Assembly: GCA_007127655.1 (NCBI GenBank)
Contig: SKYX01000171.1
Span: forward strand, 1-11,088
Length of the DNA stretch: 11,088 nt
DNA from: Desulfonatronum sp.
GTDB lineage: Bacteria; Desulfobacterota; Desulfovibrionia; Desulfovibrionales; Desulfonatronaceae
Direction: 5' to 3'
Positions 1 to 7,665 of the stretch are shown in pieces (the first letter of the stretch is position 1; each line of letters starts with the position of its first letter). The notes under the pieces are model-generated. The model made no database searches and was not told the DNA's origin. It saw only the letters and a list, made by a program, of their open reading frames with translations. Position numbers and translations under genes: made by a program.

Positions 1-626
1 ACGACTGGGTGGTCTTCACCTCGGTCAACGGCGTGCGTTTGTTCTGGGACGTGTTGGAGGGCCGAGGGCTGGACGCCCGGGCCTTTGCCGGAACCCAGGT
101 GGCGGCCATCGGCCCGGCCACGGCCGAGGGGCTGGCCCGGCGGGGCATTCGAGCTGATTTCGTCCCGGAAAAGTACGTGGCCGAGGACATCGTCCAGGGG
201 CTGCTGGCCAGGGACGTGGTCGGCAAGCGGGTGTTGATTCCCAGGGCCGAGCAGGCCCGTGAAGTCCTGCCCGAGGAATTGCTCCGGGCCGGAGCCCAGG
301 TGGAGGTGCTGCCGGTGTACCGGACCCTGCCAGTGGCCAAGGGCGCACAGGACGTGACGACCGCCCTGGAGAACGGAGAGATTCAGTACATTACGTTCAC
401 CAGCTCCTCCACGGTGACCAACTTTTTCGCGGCCATCAGCCCCGAGTTGATCCAAAAGCACCGCGCCGCGCTGAAACTGGTCTGCATCGGGCCGGTTACC
501 GAACGTACCTTGCAAAACCATGGCTTTCAGGGCGACATTCAGCCCGTGGACTATACGATCCCGGCCATGGTTCAGGCCATCCTGGATCATGCCGGCCAGG
601 GCCAACCCGGGGGCGCGGGGGCATGA
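1..626 (+). CDS. hemD: Uroporphyrinogen-III synthase (HemD), 5' end outside window
   Basis: This enzyme cyclises hydroxymethylbilane, with inversion of ring D, to uroporphyrinogen III, the branch point to heme, siroheme and cobalamin in the cytoplasm. The frame is already open at base 3 (reading DWVVFTSVNGV), so the start lies upstream and only about 207 residues are seen. Family hallmarks in order are FTSVNGV, AAIGPATAEGL, VLIPRAEQAREVLPEEL followed by a VYRT segment, then YITFTSSSTVTNFF and VCIGPVT. These cover most of the usual two-lobed HemD fold. In Desulfovibrio relatives HemD is often fused behind a CobA methyltransferase domain. Whether that holds here cannot be seen. The stop TGA overlaps the purN start (ATGA), which implies translational coupling. 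The last residues are Gly/Gln-rich and probably disordered. Confidence 0.9.
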   Translation, partial: DWVVFTSVNGVRLFWDVLEGRGLDARAFAGTQVAAIGPATAEGLARRGIRADFVPEKYVAEDIVQGLLARDVVGKRVLIPRAEQAREVLPEELLRAGAQVEVLPVYRTLPVAKGAQDVTTALENGEIQYITFTSSSTVTNFFAAISPELIQKHRAALKLVCIGPVTERTLQNHGFQGDIQPVDYTIPAMVQAILDHAGQGQPGGAGA

Positions 627-1303
627 CCCTACCCATTGGCGTGCTCATTTCCGGAAGCGGGTCCAATTTGCAGGCTTTGATCGACCGGATGGAAGTCGGG
701 GTGTTGGACGTGACCATCCAGGCGGTGATTTCCAACGTCCCTGGGGTCAAGGGGTTGGAACGGGCGGCGAATCATGGCATTTTCTCGCAGACACTGTCCC
801 ATCGGAATTATCCGGACCGTGCGTCCTATGACCGGATAGTGGTCCGCGTCCTGCGCGATGCCGGTGTCCAGGCGGTGGTATTGGCCGGGTTCATGCGTCT
901 CGTGGGACCGGAACTCCTGGCCGCCTTTCCCGGACGGGTGCTGAACATCCATCCCGCGCTCCTGCCGTCCTTTCCAGGGCTGCACGCCCAGGAGCAGGCC
1001 GCGGCCTACGGCGTGCGTTTGGCCGGATGCACGGTGCATTTCGTGGACGAGGAGGTGGACCATGGTCCGATCATCATCCAGGCCGCGGTCCCGGCCTTGC
1101 CCGGAGAGGAGGCCGACGCACTGGGTGACCGCATCCTGGCCTTGGAGCATCGGATTTTCCCTCAGGCCGTGCAGTGGCTGGCCGAGGACCGGCTGGAGGT
1201 TCAGGGCCGCCAGGTGGTGGTCCGTCCCGGAGAACGGCTTTTGGCCACCAGGAACGACCTGCCGCCGTGTCTGGTTTTTCCGCCATTGGAAGAGGGGTTT
1301 TAA
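623..1303 (+). CDS. purN: Phosphoribosylglycinamide formyltransferase (GAR transformylase, PurN)
   Basis: PurN transfers the formyl group of 10-formyl-tetrahydrofolate to glycinamide ribonucleotide, the third step of de novo purine synthesis, in the cytoplasm. The protein has 226 residues, slightly longer than the E. coli enzyme (about 212). The N-terminal phosphate-binding loop is LISGSGSNLQAL (residues 8-19). The catalytic Asn and His are N108 and H110 in NIHPALLP, followed by PGLHAQEQA. The catalytic Asp is D146 in EEVDHGP. The AGFMRLVGPELL segment (88-99) is also typical. The start ATG overlaps the hemD stop by 4 nt, so the two are read as one unit. The C-terminal 30 or so residues are an extension with no recognisable motif. 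No canonical terminator follows; the next feature downstream is a large inverted repeat. Confidence 0.96.
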   Translation: MTLPIGVLISGSGSNLQALIDRMEVGVLDVTIQAVISNVPGVKGLERAANHGIFSQTLSHRNYPDRASYDRIVVRVLRDAGVQAVVLAGFMRLVGPELLAAFPGRVLNIHPALLPSFPGLHAQEQAAAYGVRLAGCTVHFVDEEVDHGPIIIQAAVPALPGEEADALGDRILALEHRIFPQAVQWLAEDRLEVQGRQVVVRPGERLLATRNDLPPCLVFPPLEEGF

Positions 1304-1347
1304 CACGACAGCGACACTTCCATTCCCATCGTCTGGGCAAGATGTTG

Positions 1348-1442
1348 AACCACGGGGATCACGGGGGGCACGGGGAACATATTCCGAAAAGCCAGAGTTT
1401 CTTACCCCGTGATCCCCGTGATCCCCGTGTGCCCCGTGGTTA
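1348..1442. repeat. Inverted array of CACGGGGNN micro-repeats
   Basis: The left arm (1348-1380) carries three CACGGGG units separated by variable dinucleotides (AT, GG, AA). The right arm (1404-1442) carries four reverse-complement CCCCGTG units, with dinucleotides that read CA, AT, AT and TA on the opposite strand. The outermost AACCACGGGG and CCCCGTGGTT pair perfectly. The inner 7-mers can also pair, with the dinucleotides as mismatches. The loop of about 23 nt is AT-richer. There is no U-tract, so this is not an ordinary rho-independent terminator, although it could stall transcription or stabilise the purN mRNA end. It fills much of the 200-nt gap between purN and amrA. All frames through it give low-complexity peptides, so it does not look coding. 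Confidence 0.85.
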
Positions 1443-1503
1443 AATCTTCAGCTGTGTCGGTTGTTGCATCAAATTGTCCTTGTAGTGTTAGGGAAATGCC
1501 AAC

Positions 1504-2049
1504 ATGAACGATTTTCAATTCGACTTATCCCCGGCGGAACGGGATTATTTACGGGAACTGGCCCGATTGAGCATTGCTTCCCGGTTTGACGCGCACGTAG
1601 GGCTGCCCAAGCCGGTTTCGGAAAAGCTGGAACAGCCTTTCGGGGCGTTCGTGACCCTGAAGAAGCAAGGCCATTTGCGTGGGTGCATCGGGCATATTGT
1701 TGGCGACCAGCCGATTCGGGAGACCATCATCCGCATGTCCCGGGCCGCTGCTTTCAACGATCCCCGGTTCCCCCCGGTGAGCAAGGAGGAACTGGCCGAT
1801 CTGAGCGTGGAGATTTCAATCCTCAGCCCACTTGTGTCCTGCCCCGCCGAAGATATCGTTCCGGGCCGGCACGGACTGCTGGTGCGCCGAGGCCCGCATT
1901 CCGGCCTGCTTTTGCCTCAGGTGGCCGCGGAACACGGCTGGGACCAGGAGACGTTTCTGGCGCAGACCTGCCGAAAAGCCGGGCTCCCTGCCAATGCCTG
2001 GCAGCAGCAGGGCACGGAGATATTTTGCTTCGAGGCGGTCATTTTTTAG
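1504..2049 (+). CDS. amrA: AMMECR1-domain protein (AmmeMemoRadiSam system protein A-like)
   Basis: The 181-residue protein is essentially one AMMECR1 domain and matches the bacterial AmrA type in length. Seen in the sequence are FGAFVTLKKQGHLRGCIG (residues 46-63) with the signature LRGCIG at 58-63, AAFNDPRFPPV (82-92), LSVEISILSP (100-109), and a C-terminal LLLPQVAAEHGWD block. In many prokaryotes this protein is encoded with a MEMO1-like protein (AmrB) and a radical SAM protein (AmrS). Neither is visible here. The biochemical role of the family is not settled, so no reaction is assigned. The start ATG has a modest AGGGA ribosome binding site at 1490-1494, 9 nt upstream. The gene is separated from purN by the CACGGGG repeat element and is followed 42 nt later by the c-di-GMP regulator, so those two may share a transcript. 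Confidence 0.88.
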   Translation: MNDFQFDLSPAERDYLRELARLSIASRFDAHVGLPKPVSEKLEQPFGAFVTLKKQGHLRGCIGHIVGDQPIRETIIRMSRAAAFNDPRFPPVSKEELADLSVEISILSPLVSCPAEDIVPGRHGLLVRRGPHSGLLLPQVAAEHGWDQETFLAQTCRKAGLPANAWQQQGTEIFCFEAVIF

Positions 2050-2079
2050 CTGACCAGCAACGTCGTTTCAGCGTTGCAT

Positions 2080-2085
2080 GGAGGG
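2080..2085 (+). promoter_or_regulatory. Ribosome binding site fixing the start of the REC-GAF-GGDEF-EAL gene
   Basis: GGAGGG lies 6 nt before the ATG at 2092. The frame is also open from a TTG at 2074, but that codon precedes this Shine-Dalgarno sequence and has no good one of its own. The ATG at 2092 is therefore preferred. Confidence 0.75.
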
Positions 2086-2091
2086 TTTGTC

Positions 2092-4467
2092 ATGAATTCT
2101 GATCATACCCAGTCCCCTTTGATCCTTATCGTTGATGACGAGGCGGTGAACAGGCTGATTCTGGAGTCCAACTTGAAACGGCAGGGGTTTCGGACCATCG
2201 CCACGTCGTCGGGTCAGGAATGCCTTGACCTGGCCCGACAGGAGCAGCCGGACCTGGTGCTCCTGGACATCATCATGCCCGGAATGGACGGCTTCCAGAC
2301 CTGCCAGACCCTGAAGGACGCGCCTGAAACCCGGGACATTCCGGTCATCTTTCTCTCCGCTCTCACGGACACCGGGGTGAAGACCAAGGGGTTCGAGGCC
2401 GGGGGGGTGGACTACGTCAGCAAGCCCTTTGACGCCAAGGAACTGCTGGCCCGGGTGCGCACGCATCTGACGTTGCGCAATCAGGAGCGGCAACTGCGGG
2501 TCTACTCGGAGAAGCTTGAAGAGATGGTCGACGAGCGGACCACCAAGCTGAAGCAGGCCGAACAGGAGCTGCAACGCAATTACGACATGCAAACCGCTTT
2601 GAACCAACTGCTGCACCTTTCTTTGCAGGAATTGCCCCTGGAAGAACTGCTGCAACAGTGCCTGGACAGCATCCTGGGCATTTCCTGGCTGTCATTGCAA
2701 AATCGAGGCTGTATTTACCTTCAGGAGGACGAAGAAAGCGTTTACCGCATGGTGGCGCAGCGGAATTTACCGGAACACGTTCAGGTCCAGTGTGCGACCA
2801 TCGTTCCAGGACAGTGCGCTTGCGGAAAGGCCATCGAGGAACAACGCGTTCTGGTGGTCCCGGACGAGGCTATCGCACACAACAAGCTTTCGCCGGAAAG
2901 CGTCGAACCGCACAGCAATATCTGCATTCCAATTCGATCCCAGCACGCGACCTTGGGAATTTTGAACCTCTATATCCAGCGGGGTGCTCAGCTGACGCAG
3001 CCAGAGTCGGTTTTTTTCGGGGCCGTGGCCAACACCCTGATGCAGATGATCCTCTACAAACAGGCCGAGCAGCGTATGCTGCACCATGTCCTTCACGAGC
3101 CGCTGAGCAACCTGCCGAACCGGACGGCCTTGCTGGACGGCCTGAACGTGGAGATCAAACAGGCCCGGGACGTGGAAGGTTACCGGTTCGCCCTGGTATT
3201 GATCAATCTGGACCGCTTCAATCGATTCAACGAAAGCCTGGGCTACGACCTGGGCGACAAGCTGATCCTCTCCAGTATTCAGCGCATTCTTGATGAGCGC
3301 AAGGCAGATGAGGACGTTTTTCACCTGGGTGGGGACGGGTTCGCGGTGTTGACGCGCCAGTTGCGGGAGGTCGCCGATCCGTTGCTCCTGGCTGAACGGA
3401 TCCTGGACGGTCTGAAGCAGCCGCATCAACTGGACGACCATGAAATTCAGACCTCCGCTTCCGCCGGGGTGGTGCTCTCCGATGCCCGATACGACCACGG
3501 CGAAGATCTGCTGCGGGACGCGGACATCGCCCTGCATCTGGCCAAATCTCGAGGCCGGGGCCGCTTTGAGGTTTTCAACTCCATGATGCACGAAAAGGCC
3601 AAGCAAACGATGCAGACCTTCATGGACCTGCGCTTGGCCCTGCAACGGGAAGAATTTGTTCTGTTCTATCAACCCATTATCTGTCTGACCACGATGCGAA
3701 CCATCGGAGTGGAGGCCCTGATCCGCTGGATTCACCCCGCCCGGGGCATGATCAGTCCCGCGGAATTCATTCCTCTGGCCGAGGAGACCGGATTGATCCT
3801 GCCCATGGGCAGGTGGGTCCTGGAAAAGGCCTGTCTGGACATGCGCGAATTCACCAAAGCCATCGATGGCGAACCCCCGTTTATGGTCAGCGTGAACTTA
3901 TCCGGGAAGCAGTTCGCCCAACCGGATATTTTTGAACAGGTGGAGGCCGTGCTTCAGGAGACTGGCTTCCCTCCGGAGAGCCTCAAGCTGGAAATCACGG
4001 AAAGCGTGGTTATGGAAAACGCCGAAGCGGCCACGCGGATTCTGGAGCGCCTCAAGCGCCTGAACATCAAGATTGCCATCGACGACTTTGGCACCGGCTA
4101 CTCGTCGCTCTCTTACCTGCACCGCTTTTCCGCGGACATCCTGAAGGTGGACCGCTCTTTCGTCAGCCGGATGCACATGGGCGATGAAAATCTGGAAATC
4201 ATCCGGACCATTGTCACTCTGGCCCAGGCTTTGAAAATGGAAGTGGTGGCCGAGGGCGTGGAGACCGAGGAGGAATTGAAAACCTTGACCATGCTGCGTT
4301 GCGATTACGCCCAAGGGTTCTATTTCGCAAAACCCATGCCGCTTGGGCAATTGCGTGGGGGGCCGTTGCTCGGGTACTCCCAGGACAGGCAGTCAGCGGC
4401 CATGGACAGACGCGACGGCCCGTCTGATCGGCGTGAAACTTCTGGACGGCGCGAGATGGACGAATGA
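2092..4467 (+). CDS. REC-GAF-GGDEF-EAL response regulator, predicted c-di-GMP phosphodiesterase
   Basis: The 791-residue cytoplasmic regulator has four domains. REC (about 10-125) has D15/D16, phospho-acceptor D59 in LLDIIMPGMDG, S89 and K111 in SKPF. A predicted coiled coil (about 125-170) leads to a GAF domain (about 170-330) with a GQCACGKA motif (C242, C244). The GGDEF domain (about 335-500) is degenerate: it reads HLGGDGF (GGDGF at 413-417), has INLDRF in place of the usual D-x-D-x-F metal site, and lacks an RxxD inhibitory site. The EAL domain (about 510-755) keeps EAL at 541-543, an Asn in VNLSGKQF, EITES, DDFGTG at 664-669, K685 in LKVDRSF and E721 in VVAEGVE. The expected activity is hydrolysis of c-di-GMP to pGpG, controlled by phosphorylation of REC, with GGDEF possibly a GTP-binding regulatory domain. 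That activity is inferred from residues. No partner histidine kinase is nearby. The tail is rich in Arg and Asp (DRR, DRRE, GRRE). The start is set by GGAGGG 6 nt upstream. Confidence 0.93.
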   Translation: MNSDHTQSPLILIVDDEAVNRLILESNLKRQGFRTIATSSGQECLDLARQEQPDLVLLDIIMPGMDGFQTCQTLKDAPETRDIPVIFLSALTDTGVKTKGFEAGGVDYVSKPFDAKELLARVRTHLTLRNQERQLRVYSEKLEEMVDERTTKLKQAEQELQRNYDMQTALNQLLHLSLQELPLEELLQQCLDSILGISWLSLQNRGCIYLQEDEESVYRMVAQRNLPEHVQVQCATIVPGQCACGKAIEEQRVLVVPDEAIAHNKLSPESVEPHSNICIPIRSQHATLGILNLYIQRGAQLTQPESVFFGAVANTLMQMILYKQAEQRMLHHVLHEPLSNLPNRTALLDGLNVEIKQARDVEGYRFALVLINLDRFNRFNESLGYDLGDKLILSSIQRILDERKADEDVFHLGGDGFAVLTRQLREVADPLLLAERILDGLKQPHQLDDHEIQTSASAGVVLSDARYDHGEDLLRDADIALHLAKSRGRGRFEVFNSMMHEKAKQTMQTFMDLRLALQREEFVLFYQPIICLTTMRTIGVEALIRWIHPARGMISPAEFIPLAEETGLILPMGRWVLEKACLDMREFTKAIDGEPPFMVSVNLSGKQFAQPDIFEQVEAVLQETGFPPESLKLEITESVVMENAEAATRILERLKRLNIKIAIDDFGTGYSSLSYLHRFSADILKVDRSFVSRMHMGDENLEIIRTIVTLAQALKMEVVAEGVETEEELKTLTMLRCDYAQGFYFAKPMPLGQLRGGPLLGYSQDRQSAAMDRRDGPSDRRETSGRREMDE

Positions 4468-4538
4468 CCCCGATTCGTTTTCGGCCTTGTTTTCGGCTTG
4501 CCCCAATGGGCTTTGCGGGGTAAGGAATCCCCCTCACC

Positions 4539-6338
4539 ATGATTGACCAAAAAAATATTCGCAACTTCAGCATCATCGCGCACATTGACCACGGAAAATC
4601 CACCCTGGCCGACCGTATTCTGCAGATCTCCGGCCTCGTGGACGCCCGCCAGATGAAAGAGCAGTACCTGGACCGGCTGGACCTGGAGCGGGAGCGGGGC
4701 ATCACCATCAAGGCCCAGAGCGTGCGCATTCCTTACAAGGCCAGAGACGGACGGGAGTACATCCTGAACCTGATCGACACCCCTGGACACGTGGACTTCA
4801 GCTATGAAGTCTCCCGCAGCCTGGTGGCTTGTGAAGGCGCTCTGCTGGTGGTGGACGCCTCCCAGGGGGTCGAGGCCCAGAGTCTGGCCAATGCCTACCT
4901 GGCCCTGGAAAACAACCTGGAGATCATTCCGGTCCTGAACAAGATCGACCTGCCCAGCGCGGAGCCGGAGCGGATCAAGACCGAAATCGAGGAAGTGATT
5001 GGCCTGGACTGCCGGAACGCGCTGATGATCAGCGCCAAGACCGGGCAGGGCGTCCCGGAAGTTCTGGAACGGATCATCACCGACCTGCCGCCGCCCAAGG
5101 GCGAAGAAAACGCTCCGCTCAAGGCCCTGATCTTCGATTCCTGGTACGACACCTATCTCGGGGTGGTCATTCTGTTTCGGGTCATGGATGGTCGGATTCG
5201 CAACGGGCAGTTTATCCTGATGCACTCCAACAAGACCCGGTTCGAGGTCGCCAAGTTGGGTGTTTTTTCTCCCGAGCCCCTGGCTGTGGACGAGTTGGGG
5301 CCCGGTGAAGTCGGTTTTCTGTGCGCCGGAATCAAGAACCTGACCGACGCCCGGGTCGGCGACACCATCACGGACCCGGACAATCCGACCCCCACGCCCC
5401 TGCCCGGATTCAAGAAGATCACGGCAATGGTCTTTTGCGGGATGTATCCGGTGGAGCCTAATGAATACGGCTCGCTCAAGTACTCCCTGGAAAAGTTGCA
5501 GCTCAATGACGCGGCCTTTTCCTTCGAGCCGGAAACCTCCCACGCATTGGGGTTCGGCTTCCGCTGCGGCTTTCTCGGGCTGCTGCACATGGAGATCATC
5601 CAGGAGCGCTTGGAGCGGGAGTTTCAGGCCCGGCTGCTGGTCACCGCACCCTCGGTGATCTACGAGGTCAAGACCCTGGAGGGCGGGACCCTCTCCGTGG
5701 ACAATCCCAGCAAGCTGCCTCCGTTGAACAAGATCGAATTCATCGCCGAGCCTTACGTGCACATGGAGGTCCACGTTCCCAATGAGTATCTGGGCGCGGT
5801 GCTGGCCCTGTGCGAGGAGTGCCGGGGCAAGCAGAAGGATCTGCGCTTTCTGTCCTCCACCAGGGTCATCGTGACCTACGAACTGCCCTTCGCGGAAATC
5901 GTGTACGACTTTTTCGACCGGCTCAAGTCCGTGACCCGGGGCTACGCCTCCCTGGATTACGAATTCATCGATTTCAGGCCCTCGGAACTGGTCAAGCTGG
6001 ACATCCTGCTCAACAGCGAAGCCGTGGACGCCCTGTCCATCATCGTGCACAAGGAAAAGGCCTACGCCCAGGGCCGGGAGCTGGCCAGCCGTCTGCGCCA
6101 GGTCATCCCCCGACAGTTGTTTGAGGTGGTCATCCAGGCCGCCATCGGGCAGCGGATCATCGCCAAGGAACGCATCGCGCCGATGCGCAAGAACGTCACG
6201 GCCAAGTGCTACGGCGGCGACATTACCCGCAAGCGCAAGCTTCTGGAAAAGCAGAAGGAAGGGAAGCGGCGCATGAAACGGATGGGCAACATCGACATTC
6301 CCCAGGAAGCCTTCCTGGCCGTGTTGCGCAAGGAATAG
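4539..6338 (+). CDS. lepA: Elongation factor 4 (LepA), ribosome-associated translational GTPase
   Basis: LepA binds the ribosome and hydrolyses GTP. It has been linked to back-translocation, ribosome assembly and initiation, and its exact role is debated. At 599 residues it has the normal length. GTPase motifs are G1 AHIDHGKST (14-22), the G2 region RGITIKAQ (53-60), G3 DTPGH (80-84) and G4 NKID (134-137). After the EF-G-like domains the LepA-specific C-terminal domain is complete: [21 protein letters not shown], a basic stretch, then [13 protein letters not shown] near the end. The start ATG has AAGGA at 4522-4526, 12 nt upstream, rather far but the best available. It heads a tight run with lepB1, lepB2 and yifB. 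The lepA-lepB order is the same as in the E. coli operon. Confidence 0.98.
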   Translation: MIDQKNIRNFSIIAHIDHGKSTLADRILQISGLVDARQMKEQYLDRLDLERERGITIKAQSVRIPYKARDGREYILNLIDTPGHVDFSYEVSRSLVACEGALLVVDASQGVEAQSLANAYLALENNLEIIPVLNKIDLPSAEPERIKTEIEEVIGLDCRNALMISAKTGQGVPEVLERIITDLPPPKGEENAPLKALIFDSWYDTYLGVVILFRVMDGRIRNGQFILMHSNKTRFEVAKLGVFSPEPLAVDELGPGEVGFLCAGIKNLTDARVGDTITDPDNPTPTPLPGFKKITAMVFCGMYPVEPNEYGSLKYSLEKLQLNDAAFSFEPETSHALGFGFRCGFLGLLHMEIIQERLEREFQARLLVTAPSVIYEVKTLEGGTLSVDNPSKLPPLNKIEFIAEPYVHMEVHVPNEYLGAVLALCEECRGKQKDLRFLSSTRVIVTYELPFAEIVYDFFDRLKSVTRGYASLDYEFIDFRPSELVKLDILLNSEAVDALSIIVHKEKAYAQGRELASRLRQVIPRQLFEVVIQAAIGQRIIAKERIAPMRKNVTAKCYGGDITRKRKLLEKQKEGKRRMKRMGNIDIPQEAFLAVLRKE

Positions 6339-6356
6339 GACACTTAAGGAGTCTTC

Positions 6357-6956
6357 ATGAACCCCCGCTGGCAAACCGCGCTCAAGGAATATTCCGAGGC
6401 CTTGATCATCGCCCTGATCCTGGCCCTGATCATTCGCACGTTCATCATCCAGGCCTTCAAGATCCCCTCCGGCTCCATGCTGGAGACCCTGCAGATCGGA
6501 GACCGCCTGTTCGTGACCAAATTCGCCTACGACATCAAGGCCCCGTTCACGGACTGGAGCATCCTCTCGACCCAGGACCCTGAACATGGCGACGTGATCG
6601 TCTTCCGCTATCCGGAGGACCCGTCCAAGGACTTCATCAAGCGCGTGACCGCGATCCCCGGGGACGAGGTGGAGGTGCGGGACCAGACCCTGTACCTCAA
6701 CGGCGAGGCAGTGGACGAGCCTTACCTGACCTTGCACCCCGGCCCGACCCGGGTCCATTTCGGGCCGCGAACCGTGCCCGAGGATCACTACTTCGTCCTG
6801 GGCGACAATCGTTTCAATTCCCACGATTCCCGGTTCTGGGGGTTTGTGCCCAGGTCACAGATCCGGGGCAAGGCGTGGCGGATCTACTGGTCCGCCAATC
6901 CGCGCTGGTTTCTGGGCGACGTCCGCTGGGACCGGGTCGGCCAGCGGATTGAGTAG
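6357..6956 (+). CDS. lepB: Type I signal peptidase, copy 1
   Basis: This membrane protease removes signal peptides from Sec and Tat substrates at the periplasmic face. The protein has 199 residues. One N-terminal membrane segment (about 15-33, rich in I, L and A) leads directly to the box with the nucleophile, KIPSGSML, where S40 is the catalytic Ser. The general base is K95 in DFIKRV. The third conserved block is FVLGDNRFNSHDSRFWGFV (GDNR and SRFWG motifs). The start ATG follows a strong TAAGGAG 5 nt upstream and lies 18 nt after the lepA stop, so the genes are probably co-transcribed. The compact form lacks the large second domain of E. coli LepB and the second membrane span. A paralogous copy follows 13 nt downstream, sharing a 37-nt identical stretch. 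Confidence 0.95.
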   Translation: MNPRWQTALKEYSEALIIALILALIIRTFIIQAFKIPSGSMLETLQIGDRLFVTKFAYDIKAPFTDWSILSTQDPEHGDVIVFRYPEDPSKDFIKRVTAIPGDEVEVRDQTLYLNGEAVDEPYLTLHPGPTRVHFGPRTVPEDHYFVLGDNRFNSHDSRFWGFVPRSQIRGKAWRIYWSANPRWFLGDVRWDRVGQRIE

Positions 6957-6969
6957 AGCCATTTCGCGC

Positions 6970-7641
6970 ATGTCCAAATCCCTGGCGACCACTCTGTGGG
7001 AATACGTCAAGGCTATTCTCCTGGCCGTGGTCCTGGCACTGCTGATCCGGGCCTTCGTGGTCCAGGCTTTCAAGATCCCCTCCGGCTCCATGCTGGAGAC
7101 CCTGCTGGTCGGCGACCATCTCCTGGTCACCAAGTTCGCCTATGACGTGAAGATTCCGCTGACCGGGGCCGTCATTGAGTTGGACGAGCCGGAGCGCGGG
7201 GATATCGTGGTCTTTCTGTTCGGTCAGGACGTGCCCGTCTTTACCGAAGAACCGGGCCGGTGGTTGCAATGCGCCCTTCCCGGCCTGGCCGACGACGCCT
7301 GCCCTCAGGACTTCATCAAGCGCGTGGTTGGCTTGCCCGGGGACATTGTGGAAATTCGCCGGAAACGGGTCCTGGTTAACGGGCGCGAGCTGGACGAGCC
7401 CTACGTCCAGTTCCGGGACGCCACACTCCGCAACGTCCAGCCCCGTGATCGCCTCGGCCCGCTCAAGGTCCCGGAGGGCAAATACTTCGTGCTTGGCGAC
7501 AACCGTGACGAATCGCTGGATTCCCGGTTCTGGGGATTCGTGGATCGGGAGCGGATCAAGGGCAAGGCCTGGCGGATCTACTGGTCCTGGGAGGCAGGGG
7601 AAGGGCCCCGCTGGGAGCGGATGGGCCGCACGTTACGATAA
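6970..7641 (+). CDS. lepB: Type I signal peptidase, copy 2 (tandem paralog with two-Cys insertion)
   Basis: This is a second type I signal peptidase of 223 residues, with the same order of elements as copy 1: N-terminal membrane segment (about 13-33), KIPSGSML with nucleophile S40, base K117 in DFIKRV, and FVLGDNRDESLDSRFWGFV. Between GDIVVF and the Lys box it carries about 23 extra residues (about 86-112) with C101 and C111, facing the periplasm if the usual topology holds; they could form a disulfide. The ATG at 6970 is chosen because it places the membrane segment at the same distance from the start as in copy 1. Its ribosome binding site is weak (GAGTAGAG, overlapping the end of copy 1), so translation may depend on coupling to the preceding gene. 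An in-frame upstream extension exists but overlaps copy 1 and has no family features. Confidence 0.94.
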   Translation: MSKSLATTLWEYVKAILLAVVLALLIRAFVVQAFKIPSGSMLETLLVGDHLLVTKFAYDVKIPLTGAVIELDEPERGDIVVFLFGQDVPVFTEEPGRWLQCALPGLADDACPQDFIKRVVGLPGDIVEIRRKRVLVNGRELDEPYVQFRDATLRNVQPRDRLGPLKVPEGKYFVLGDNRDESLDSRFWGFVDRERIKGKAWRIYWSWEAGEGPRWERMGRTLR

Positions 7642-7665
7642 GCCGACGACCGATACGGGAGGAGC

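Noticed and set aside
629..1306. An open frame of 225 codons antisense to purN
   Set aside because: It lies wholly opposite a PurN with all catalytic residues and shows no recognisable motif.
1348..1442. CRISPR array
   Set aside because: Units are 7-9 bp with 2-nt gaps and reverse orientation halfway; there are no spacers of usual length and no cas genes.
1174..1443. A short open frame across the CACGGGG repeats
   Set aside because: It begins inside purN in another frame and its later part is only the repeat translated (HGDHGG, DPRDPR); no ribosome binding site.
1461..1488. Sigma-70 promoter before amrA (TTGTTG ... TAGTGT)
   Set aside because: Both boxes are poor matches and spacing is 16 nt; not distinguishable from background.
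4320..6824. An open frame of 834 codons antisense to lepA and lepB1
   Set aside because: It is the mirror of GC-rich codon bias in lepA: composition is rich in His, Gln, Gly and Val with no family motif, while the opposite strand encodes a complete LepA.
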